Assembly (NCBI RefSeq): GCF_014839805.1
Contig: NC_051141.1
Coordinates: forward strand, 17,306,777 to 17,370,776
Source: Manduca sexta
Taxonomy: Eukaryota > Arthropoda > Insecta > Lepidoptera > Sphingidae
Direction: 5' to 3'
Length of the DNA: 64,000 nt
A program made the translations under genes and the position numbers. Of this stretch, positions 41,901 through 53,900 are shown piece by piece (position 1 is the first letter of the stretch; every line of letters starts with the position of its first letter). The notes under the pieces are model-generated. The model was not told the DNA's origin. It did no database searches and worked only from the letters and a program-made list of their open reading frames with translations.

Positions 41901-44900
41901 TGTATTTCTTTGTTCTTACGTTATAGCTTTGAAATTGTTTGGTAAAGAGCAACACTAGAATTTATTTCCCGTTCTTCTACTTAGTTTCAACCGATACTGC
42001 TACCCGAACTAGTGGTAGTTTAAAAATGTGCTAAATCTATATAAAATTAACATTGTATGGATTCGGAATTAATTATTTTATTTCATTTCTACCAACAGCA
42101 CTGACACAGCCCCAGCGCCTTTACACATACTGAACGGTGTGCTGTTCGTGGGCGGCGTGCAGCCCGGGTACGTGGTGGGCGGCTCGCTTGGCTCCAAGCG
42201 ACCGCTGGCCGGCTGTGTGGCCGACGCCACCATCAACGGCCGCGTTCTCAACCTGCTGGAGCCGTACGCCAACAACAGCGTCACGTTCGGCCGGTGTGGT
42301 AAGACCACGTCCACCGGTGGGGTAAATCCTGGTGAGTAACTCATAGTGACGGCCGATTTCAATGAATAATCTTAATCTTCGATCCGCTACTGCGAATAAA
42401 CAACACTTAATCAGCTATGCATTCTTTCACGATGTGCCGCCGTTTGGGATTCGGCGTGACATAATGTAAATAATAAATAATAATTAAATATAAGTAATGG
42501 AAATAGTTTTAGTTATTATGTTAATTGTTTGAATTTTATTTTATTGTTATTGCTGTCTTAATATTGTTAAATTTAGAGTTAGATTATATTGTTAGATACA
42601 AGTGTTTTGGCCAAGTGCTGTAAACTTTCATTAAGTTTATTAATAAATAAGAATGAGAAGTATACAAAGGGTGAGGTGACGGACAAAAAAAATACGGTTA
42701 ACAACGGTAATGTTATTACGATTATTATTTACAGAATTAGCAAAATGGGCGGCTCCGACCAGTCCTGATGTTCTTCCGAGGCCCCTACCGCCGGTGGCGA
42801 CGGCGGCGCCGGACCTCACCACAAACCAAAGTAAATACTTATTAAATGTAACTATACATTATATATAATAATAATATCAGCCCTGTATTATATACTTGCC
42901 CACTGCTGTTCACGGGCCTCCTCTACTACTGAGAGGGATTAGGCCTTAGTCCACCACGCTGGCATAGTGCGGATTGGTAAACTTCACACACCCTCAGAAT
43001 TTCTATAGAAACTTTCTCATGTGTATAGGTTTCCTCACGATGTTTTCCTTCACTGTTAAAGTAAGCGATAATTCACAAACAATACACACATCATTTTAGA
43101 AAACTCAGAGGTGTGTGTCCTTGGGTTTTGAACCTGCGGACATTCGTCTCGGTAGTCCATTCCACAACCAACTAGGATATCGCCGCTTCAATTATATATT
43201 ACAATTTCAAAATAATAATACCAGCATTGTATATTGTCCCACTGCTGGCCATGGGCCTCCTTGGAGGAGTTTAAGTCTCACTCCACCACGCAGGCTTACT
43301 ATGAGCGGGCCGAGTTCACATACATCACAATCATATAAGAACCAAGCATAATTCAAATGACTTATTTCCAGTACAATTCAGCAACGAGATAGTCCCGCCG
43401 ATGGTGACGCAACAGACGTCGCCGCCACCACCGCCGCCGGAGACCACCACCACCTCCACGACCACCACTACAACCACCACTACCACGAAGCGGCCGCCGC
43501 CCAGGCCGGAGCCGGGGTGCGCGCTGGCCTACGACCCGATGTACAGCGTGGGTGACGCACTGGAGGGATACAGGTTTGGTGAGTAGAACCTCTAAAGTAA
43601 CAACTTCAGAGAAATTGTATCTTATATAAATTATTAGTTAATATTTGCATATTCTCGCTGTAACCTGTGCGCCAAAAATGCAACAAATGCTAAAAGCCGT
43701 TAGCTTGGGGGAGGATCTTAATATGTATCAGATGGACTTAGTTTCGTCTATTTCGTAAATTACCAAATCGTCTGACTTGTGTTAGTAAATACAGTCCCAA
43801 CTGTGTAGCAACAGTTATATACGATAAATAAACAGCGCATACACTTGAGATAAATGCATATTTAAAAACAAATACTATCGCCAGCCGCATGATAACCATT
43901 GTAAGTTCGTCATTGGCGCATTAGTACTGCGGCTGTGAAACTGGTAAGGTCTTCGGTTCAATTCCCAAGTGGAAAATAAGTAATTTATCTAGACTTGGAT
44001 TTATGCTCGATACTGCGACATTCAAGAAGTAAGTATGAAACCTCATACTTGCTTCTTAAAAACGCAATGCTTTTACCAACGGATACAGGTTTGGTGAGTG
44101 GAACCTCTAAAGTTATTTCATACTTCTTAGAAACGCAATACTTTTACCAGCTGTTCTTATCGAGCTGTGACGCATTTTACTAACATGCTGAAACTATTTA
44201 GATTAATTATGATCTGCGACCCTGCAAGTTCCCTTTAAAAGATCCAATTTCGGTCTAATCGTGTTAGAAATACTCACAGTCATCGAAAGAAATTAAGAAA
44301 ATATTCTGCATGGTGAAGATTATGAATAGTCGTTGTTTTATTGACCTATTTAAATCTTTTGAAAATTAACAGAAGTTAATTCATTCACAGTTCGAATACC
44401 GATGTCGATACAATCGTTGTAGGTATATAGAACAGTTTTGTAACGCGTACCTACTAAGGACCTAGAAACAAAATTATTTTCTATTATAAAGCTTATATTG
44501 ACTCTACCTACAGGCACCCGCAACGACAGCCGCATCGAGTACTCGAAGCTGCCAGGCCGTCAGTTGGAGGGCTTCGACTTGACGATCTCCTTCCGCACGT
44601 TTGACAAACACGGCGGGCTAGTGTTCTACTCCGAGGCTTCGAACCCGCAGCAGTTCCTAGCTTTTTATATGAAGGATGCTAAGGTAACACTCTCACTCTC
44701 TCTAGTCTCAGTCTCCGACTGTCTTGCACGTGTCTACATCAACCCTTTTTGGAGCCACACATCACGAATGCAGTCGCACTAATTTGCTATACATTTGCTA
44801 CGAAACTGCGTCTATTAGGAATACTCCCTGCGTGATTACAGCTTATAAATATGCGATTCTATTCTGCTCTAATGAACGCCGGTTTTATTACCTATCTATA

Positions 44901-47900
44901 CAACTCATTCTCATCTCGCTTTTCGCCTGAAACGATAATTTTCTGTTTTTCGCTATCCACCAGGGGGTGGATAGCGAAAAACGGCTAGACAGGGGTCTAG
45001 CCGTCTTTCAATAAAGGCGCTCGTAGGATATTTGGGAAGGAAGTGTTTAGGATGGAGAAAAGACCATCTTAGGAAGAGCGGAGGGGAGAAGGGCCAGGAA
45101 ACGTTTTTGATACCTTATAGGCTTTAATATGAATTTGGCAACCATAAGGTGTACACAATACATCATGTGCCTAGGGCCGCGGCATAATGTTCCTCTATGC
45201 ATGGGCGTGCGTTCAGTGTGGAGAACGAGCGCACAAGAATTTTAGAATACCTTGCGGGGTGCCCGCGTTATTTTGGTTTATTTACCATTAGTTTATGGCA
45301 AGATGTAATGAGACACGAGATGGTATAAGGTCTGGTTTATTCTATGTACAAATGGTGCTTATGTACTAATGTGGTACGTGACGTATGTGAGTTAACACTC
45401 ATCCAAGCATCTACGTGATACTATGTGCGACGCTGTCTTTGCGACAGTTACAGTTTACGCATAAGATTAGGGACTCGGTCAACGCTTGATCGCACGATGC
45501 TCTCAAGTGTCGACATTGGGCCTTAAGATCCACCACTCACCCCCCAAGTAGTAGCGATAACGCGTTTTATCCCCGCATAAAAATAAGGTATACTCTTAAC
45601 CAATTTTGGAGTCTGTGACTAATTTAATAATAATATGAGCCCTGTATTATATACTTCCCCACTGCTGAGCACGGGCCTCCTCTACTACTGAGAGGGATTA
45701 GGCCTTAGACCACCACGCTGGCCTAGTGCGGATTGGTAGACTTCACACACCTTCGAAATTCCTATAGAGAACTTCTCAGATGTGCAGGTTTCCTCACGAT
45801 GTTTTCCTTCACCGTTAAAGCGAACGATAAGTTCACAAAAACTAATTTACTAATACCATTATTTTCCCCAAACAGCTGCACTTCACGTTCAACTGCGGCG
45901 GCGACACCGCAGTGATATCCTCCACTCAAGTGTACAACGATACTGAGTGGCACACGGCTACGCTGAGTCGCAACGGCGGCCACGGTAAACTGGTCGTCGA
46001 CGGGGAATACGTTGCAGAGACCAGCGTAACCTGCAACGCGCCTTCATCACTCCAACCGCCGTACTACTACGGCGGGCTGAGACATGTCACCGGCAGAGTC
46101 TCGAAGGCTCTCAAAGTATGTAAATATTTTTTACTTGTATACTAGCAAAGTAAGTCGAGTGCGCTGATGGTACGTGGAATGGCGATCGGAGAGAGTATCT
46201 ATTGACGAGAGATTAGATTGAGAATTATTATGCCGGCCTGTTAGAAATCTTATTATCTACGTACTACTGTCATTAAGCACGACAAAACCCGTGTAGAGTT
46301 TACTGTGTTTTTTATGGTAAATGTATGGAAGTCACAACTCAGAGTACGTTTAATACACAGTGGCGTACTTAGGTGGTAATAGTAACAAATCGTAAGACGT
46401 ACTAATTAAACAAAGGCGTACGTTGCTTTTATATGGGAGGTATGGTGTGACACAGCGTTCTCACACAATTACGCACGTGCACTTACATAGCTGCGCAAGT
46501 GTAGTATGTCCCAACACCCGTGTTATTGGAAATAAAAGGCTATTTTTCCAGCTCGTTGCTGTAACTCCTGTAAGCCCGATCGACAATGGCATGTTCTTTT
46601 ATAATACAAATCAGTAAAACTGGTTGAGTTTTGAGATTTGTGAAATTAATTAAAAAGAAGAAATTTTTGGAATTATTATGAGTGTCGGCGATTGACAAAG
46701 CTTATCTCGGCAATGTAAGACGATATGTTTTACCAGATCTAATAAATACATGTTTTGGAATTGAATCACAATCATGGTAACATTTGCTATATTCTCTATT
46801 AGAAAGAAAAACTATAAAAATAATAAAATATTAATTAAATATTACCTCCAGGACGTTGGTGCGCATTGTATATAGCGCTTTTGTAGATGTTTGCTTATTA
46901 TATTTTTCCGTTAGTAAATCATAAAAAATATAATAATCTTTGTGCATATTTGGTATATATTCACATATTGAGGCTTGTTATTGGCAATAATTATGTTTGA
47001 TATTATATATTTATTCAGTTTATTAGTCTGTAAGCATTGTTCAAAATTTAAGAAATAAAAAGAAATTAAAGTTATTTATATAGAACGTTTTATCAATATA
47101 ATATACTTAAAGTATGTGTTGCTCGCGGCGCCCACGTGACAAGCCTCTTTCGCTACAAGTCCCTAAACACTACTGAACCAGGGCCATCTATTCAAAAATC
47201 AGATTATTTCTCAAAGGAGCAATTGACTGGAATAAATAGTTCTTCTTCAGCCTATATGTCCACTTAATGTTGAGTATAGGCCTCTTGTATCTACACTGTC
47301 AGCGGTAAATATAGTTAGATTATAATGATACAAGTTTACATTAATAGGTAAGTTAGTACTTGAAAAAATTTAATTCGCTATTTTACACTGATTAGTAGTA
47401 AATGAAGAAATATTGTTTATTTATTGTTCAAAGTACAGATATTCATTTTTACACTCCTTACTTAAAAAAATATTTGATTCGTCATACAAATTTTCACCCC
47501 CTAATTCACGGACTTCGAGTATTATTTTTGCAACAAAAAGGAGGCATGTCCAAGGCCCTTCTCCAAGATAGTATCTGTCACTATACCAAAATTCATCAAA
47601 ATCAGTTCTGCGGTCAATGCAAGCAAAAGCTATTCGCTATAGTTTCGAATATGGCTGATAATCATAATTCATTCGCGCTCAATTTAAAAAAACACCCTGT
47701 ATACGTATGTACTCGTTTCTTTAAGTTCTCTAAAAATATATGTAACATTGATACAATAGAGGAAACAGATAATTGGTTTATACACATCTCTGTTACTAGG
47801 CGTTGTTCGCGGCTTTGGTCCCATGAAAAACTCTTTCCGCTACAAAAAATCCAAAAACAAAACGCCAGCGCCGCCTATTAAAAAAAACGGGTAAAATCCA

Positions 47901-50900
47901 TCGTGTCCCACGGGAGCAAATAATCAGGATTAAAAGCCTGTGTGTTAATCCAGTACATGGTCTACCCGTGTGAAAAATTTCATCCAAATTCTAAAACTAT
48001 TTCGGTGTGTACTTCTAACAAACATTTTAATTTATAATATTTTATATAAATAAATCAACTGTAATGGGCATATATATCAGCCACTAATGATTTCTGTGTC
48101 TTTAGAAGTTTAATTTTGTTTATATATATATGCTGTTGGTGTACCAATGAAATAAATAAATAAATAAATAATATTAGTAAGAAGTAAGATATGAAATCTA
48201 CAAACATAGTAATTTATAAGGTAAATTTTGCATTTGCTCTCTACTAAAGAAGTGATAAAAGTCCTAAATCCTACCAATTAACATTCTGAAATAAAGAAGA
48301 AAATGTGTTTGCGTGTGTTGATATTTGGATATTTGTTAAAATCAAATGCCACCATTAAAATGAAATGAAACACCAATAGTTGCTTTTAAATATTTTATTA
48401 AAAGTTTTAAGATTATTCACTGGAATACCCTAATACAATGGGTGACTCAGCTACTCTAACTACTTAATAAAAAAAACATTGCTCGACAGTATTTGAGCAG
48501 AATGTATAAGATTAAAAATAATGCACGCCACATTGTGCGTTTTATATTAAAATTTTGTAAATCAAGTCTTTAAAATGAAGTTTACCCTTTTCCTCACTTA
48601 TAAATAAAATATTAATATATAAATGGAGTTTTCCAGACTCCACTACCTAAAACCAGTGCCGGATTTATACTTTCCCCAAGTATAGCCTACTTTGTGCCGC
48701 CCCGCATGTGCAGCGTCCAATAAAAAAGGACACTTTTTGCAACTGTGCCGCGCTGTAGACCACTGCTGCGCTTACTCCGCGGTCTATGTGCCCCCTAACT
48801 AATCCAACACTGCATAAAAATTTAAAAAATGTTTGACAATAATTATCGACCGAAAATGAGATGCATCTCGAATGGAAGATTCCATGGCAATGATGTATTA
48901 ATCGTAATGCCGTACCATTCTACAAAATATTTGAATAAAAGATCAACTTTGAACGGGCAATGAAAAACATTGCTATCTTACAACTAGCATATTAGAAAAT
49001 GATTATCCTACAATGATTACACGGTTCGAGTATATATGTTTGTGTTTTAAGACCATTGTATATTTTAAAGGAATAAGTATTAAATTGGCACTTATAGAAA
49101 AGTTAAGTAAACGTATTACGTAATAGTTTAAAAATATATGCCGATATAATATGGACATAAAAAATAACCTTTGGACAAAATGATTACCTTTTATAATTTA
49201 ATACATACCTAAATCAATCGCTTCTGCAAATTTATAATTTAAATTTATAAATACAAATAGTTTTCAACTTTCATCACACGGCTTAAAGCCAAACTTAAAA
49301 TAATACAATTATTACAAAAAATATCACACTTTAAAATGTATCTCTGAAACTTATAATACTAATCCCTGATCTCAATGGAACAAATTATCACATTAAAACC
49401 AAACTACAATAGTTTAGGAACAATCAACTCATCGGCAAATTGTAAAGAAATATTAAAACGAGGAATGTATTCGCTGAGCGATAGACAATGGTCAGTGCTA
49501 TCAGCAAATATTTAAGTCTCGGGAACTTTCTTGATCATTAAATGAATGTTAATCTGCACGCGCAGCGGCTTTTCCCGCGGGTGAGACTGGTTACTTGCGT
49601 TCGGGGCGCTGACTACCCGCGGCCCGCCGCGGTATGCCTTCAGTTTTTCCCTGAATTCCCTCTTCACCGACTTCGGAATGAGTGGCGCAGCGCGAGCGTT
49701 CAATTTGCCCAGGATTACGCTCTCCGGTAAATTCATGCCTTTGGTTTCCTTCAAGATCTGAGCATAGACCTCTTCTAGTTTGTCTGTCCAACCGCATTCC
49801 GTCAGACGTTGGAGAAGAAATTCGCCAAGTCTGCAATCAGAATGCTTGTGAGACAAGTGTCTGTGGTAGGACTTAAATAGTGATGGCCTTAGCCAGCGCA
49901 AGAACCTGGGCGGAGCAAAAAAAAAAATCTCTCGGATTTCTATGATCTCGTAGATGCTTTGTCGGGTGACAAAAAAAACGGCGATGGCCAAAAAAAAAGT
50001 CTTAGCTTAGTCACTCCGTGCGGCACCTAAAAACGCGACTGAACTTAAAAAAAGCGAATAATTGTATAACAATACTAACCTTTTGCTATCCGCGCTGGTA
50101 AACTCTTCTTTGAATTGAGTGCTAACATCGTTATTGAACGTCATGGCTATATACCGGCGTTAAGTACTTTGTACTATTACTGATATTAACAAAGATTCAA
50201 TATCACCTCAAGTACTAAACAAACTATTTTATTAAAATTTTACTCAGTCTTAATATTCTACACTTTAAAATATGTAAAACGGTAATAAAAATCAGACGTC
50301 TAGTTCCTGAACACTGCGGAAATTATGAGGAAGTGGCAATTCGTGTTGCCTACCCACATTATTTAAATATCCCTGATCGCTCTAAACTCGTGAATAATTG
50401 CCGGTTAGACAAACGATATAGTTTATTTGAATCAATTTTATCTGTCAATTTTTTGTAGTTATTATTCATTAAAGAATATATCGATGACGTTATTGATTAA
50501 AAAAGAAATAAACATATGAATGATTACTTAATGTTACAATCTGCAATAGTTCCTCATTCTAAGCATATACATAAGCAAATATAAGAAGGCAAAATGATGT
50601 AATTGCAAATCGAAATAAGTGTAATTTCCTATGCATATTACAATATTTCGTTTGTAAACTGAACTGACCATAAATAATTAGTTTTATCTGCATAATCGGC
50701 AGTCGCAACCAAATTTATATGAAATGCTAACAGATGAAATTTTGATTGAGTTATTTTCAGGATTGATTTGAAAATACAATTGTGACTGTTTATTGATTTT
50801 GTTTGGTAACCATTGATATCAAACACTATCCCTTTTGCCTGGGAAGTGCTCGCGAATTTCGTGATATCAAAGCTAAACGAATTGTAATAATAATTAAGTA

Positions 50901-53900
50901 TATCAATATATTAAAGATACATCTTGATACATTTGACCAATTTAATAAAACAAAAAATCTAAGATAGAAAGTAGTCAAAGGAAGTGTATTAAATCATGGT
51001 TGTAGCATACCTCAGGCAAGATCATATGTTTGAGGGTAGGTACACCTACGACTCTGTTTAACACCTTTTTATTTAACAATTTTGGACGTATAATATTTTC
51101 CCCAAAATTTGAGGGATTTGCCTCTGACTTACAACACCAATATACGCACGTTACGCAAGCGCGGGAATATGGATCGGCTCTCACGGAGTGCATCTGCAAG
51201 GCTTTGAAATTAAGTTATCGAAAATTGAGTTATAACTACGTTGCATTTTTACAATTTTATATTGTACAGAGCTTATAACGGAATAAATTGCCTACCCACT
51301 TACTCCTTATTTTATGATGATATTTTGTTGGCAAAAAGCCTCGGATCAGCCCAAAGTGCATTTTTTTAGGAAAAAACAATTACTTTTAGACACAAATTAA
51401 AACATATCTAGCACGTATTTAAAATACGAAATGTTTTAAAATCATGTATTCTAAATATAATGTGTCGGCACAATTTACATACAGCATCGTCTGATCATCA
51501 TTACTGGGACAACAACTTCAAATATATAATTAGAAGTCCTAACCACTCATCTGTCAAAGTAATATTGCCAATAAGGAAATAACCCAACAGTAACACCAGA
51601 CGGCAACAGTCAATCCTAGGTGTGGTAGGAGAGTTTACGCAGCGCACAGCATATACCTATATCCGGGTATATATGGTAACCTTTGGAAAGGGCGTGGCCG
51701 GTCGCTATAGTTTACAACTGATATTGGACACATCGCGAACAAAGACATCGTTTTCCGAATCGAAGAATTGGAGACACTGGTAGACTAAGACGTTTTAGCC
51801 AATGCCTAAAAATCAGATCCATAAACTAATAATGCCAATATGACTTTGACTTAGACAATTCTCAACAGTAATTATTTAATGAATTAAGATGACAATTCCT
51901 GGTAGTCGTACGCACACAATTGTACTGAGATGTTAGTACATCGACTCCTAGGCCTTCCATCTCCTAATCCTCAAGAAAGCAAGTATTCAACAGAGACTTT
52001 TCCGCCCTCACACCCACCACTACAACTCCTCTAAGCCAGGATCAGCAATGGCACGCATTTTATGACACCGAGCGGTGAAGCTCGGCGAGTCTCAAGAAAA
52101 ACTAATTTATCATTAAGAATTCAACAGCTTGCACTCGGTACGTCACCCTAGTGGTAACACCAGCGCCGATGTAGCACAACGATATGTGTCGCCTCATGAG
52201 AAAAGACTGCTGCTGCGAGTGTTCTCGGGCATCTTTGGCATGGCAGTGGAGTAAGGTCAATGGAAACACTTGCCATTTCAATTTGTCTACCTAGACCTCA
52301 TTGGTCCATTCTTCTTCTTCTTCAGCCTTCATCTACCCAATGCTGAGGTCTCTTCCATATTTCGCCAACTAGCGCAGTCTTGGGCTTTCCGCATCCAGTC
52401 TTTCCCGGCCGTTCGAATGATATCGTCGGTCCATCTTCGCGGCTGCATCCCCACGTTCCTGTGCCCAGTTCTTGGCCTCCATTCTAGTACCTTCCTCCCC
52501 CATCGGCAATCTGATGTGCGACTTATGAAGCCTGCCCATTTCCACTTCCTTCGAGCTATGACTTCGGCTACGTCTCGTAGACTGGTTCTCTTGCGGATCT
52601 CGGTATTTTGCACCATATTCCGAACAGAAATACCCCACATAGCTCTCTCCATAGCCCTCTGGTTAACTTGTAGTCGATGAATCAGTTGTTTGGTGAGCGA
52701 CCAGGTTTCAGCACCATATATCATGACGGGGAGGACGAACTGTTCGAACATTCGGCGTTTGAGGTTTAGAGGCACTTTCTTGGCTTTGAGTACATTGGAC
52801 AGTTTGCCAAAAGCTCCCCACCCTATTTGGATGCGACGCTGGATCTCGCGGTCTTGTCAATTTTTCTCGAGACTCAAAGTTTGGCCCAAGTAGACGTATT
52901 CCTCGACTCTCATAATTCGTTGGCCCCCCACAACCAGGTATTGAGTGTCGGAATCGGGGCATATAATTTTGGTTTTTGAAGTATTTATTTTTAGACCAAC
53001 ACTAATTGATGCGGAGTACAGCTCTTCTATCATGGTCTGCAAATTCTCGCTGTTGTTAGCAAACAAAATTATGTAATCTGTAAAGCGACGATGTGACAGA
53101 TATTCCCCGTTTACATTGACGCCTCTACATTTATTGTCACATTGTTCCATTACCATCTTCCTACAAATATTTGTACTGTCTCAAGCAGTCGATCGCTTTA
53201 CACGATGAACTTGAAAGGTGCCTTACTACCGGCGTTACGGAAGAAACGAGCAAAAGCCTTTTTGTCCAGTTGGGTTTCTCGATTCAGTTGCCCTACCGGC
53301 ATCGTAACTGACATGACATGGCCCACTGCCGCAGTTTGGAATTGCACTATTTCAGCAGCTTTCAAGAACAATCGGTTTCAAACTCCTAAAATCACTGCAA
53401 ACCAAGAGAAGTACAGCATTAGAGGCCTCGCATTGACATAGTCGAGAGATTTCACGAACTATGAAAAGCAGCCATCATTTGCCATGCGGATCATAGGTGG
53501 CTGACCACACAGGCGTTACCATTCATATTGCTTGGCATACCAAACGCCTTCAAAGAGGATCTACCGTATTCCTCGGCTGAATTGGTCTACGAAGAACCCT
53601 TACGACTCCCCGGTAATTTCATCGCCCGGAATGTTGACTAGTGACAAGTCCTTAACTAAAATAACGTATCATACATCTCGTATCAAAACACTCGCAAACC
53701 ATCTTTGGCCTATTCCAAGTTGGTGTCATGATATTGTAAAACTTAAAAATAAAACAAAAATATATACAAAAAAGTAACAAATATACAGACAAATAAAAAA
53801 TTATATTATAATAAGAGTTTATATACATAATCCCATCTTCTCTTTATAGTTTAAACGATTGACTTGTTCGCATCAGCTACCAGGCGTGTGACGTCTATTT

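Noticed and set aside
47402..47881. 159-codon ORF in the large LanA intron
   Set aside because: No domain, no plausible splice or start context, and its 3' half overlaps sequence typical of old LINE debris.
52270..52680. 136-codon plus-strand ORF
   Set aside because: Joins the gypsy integrase start to the antisense strand of the inserted LINE; not a gene.
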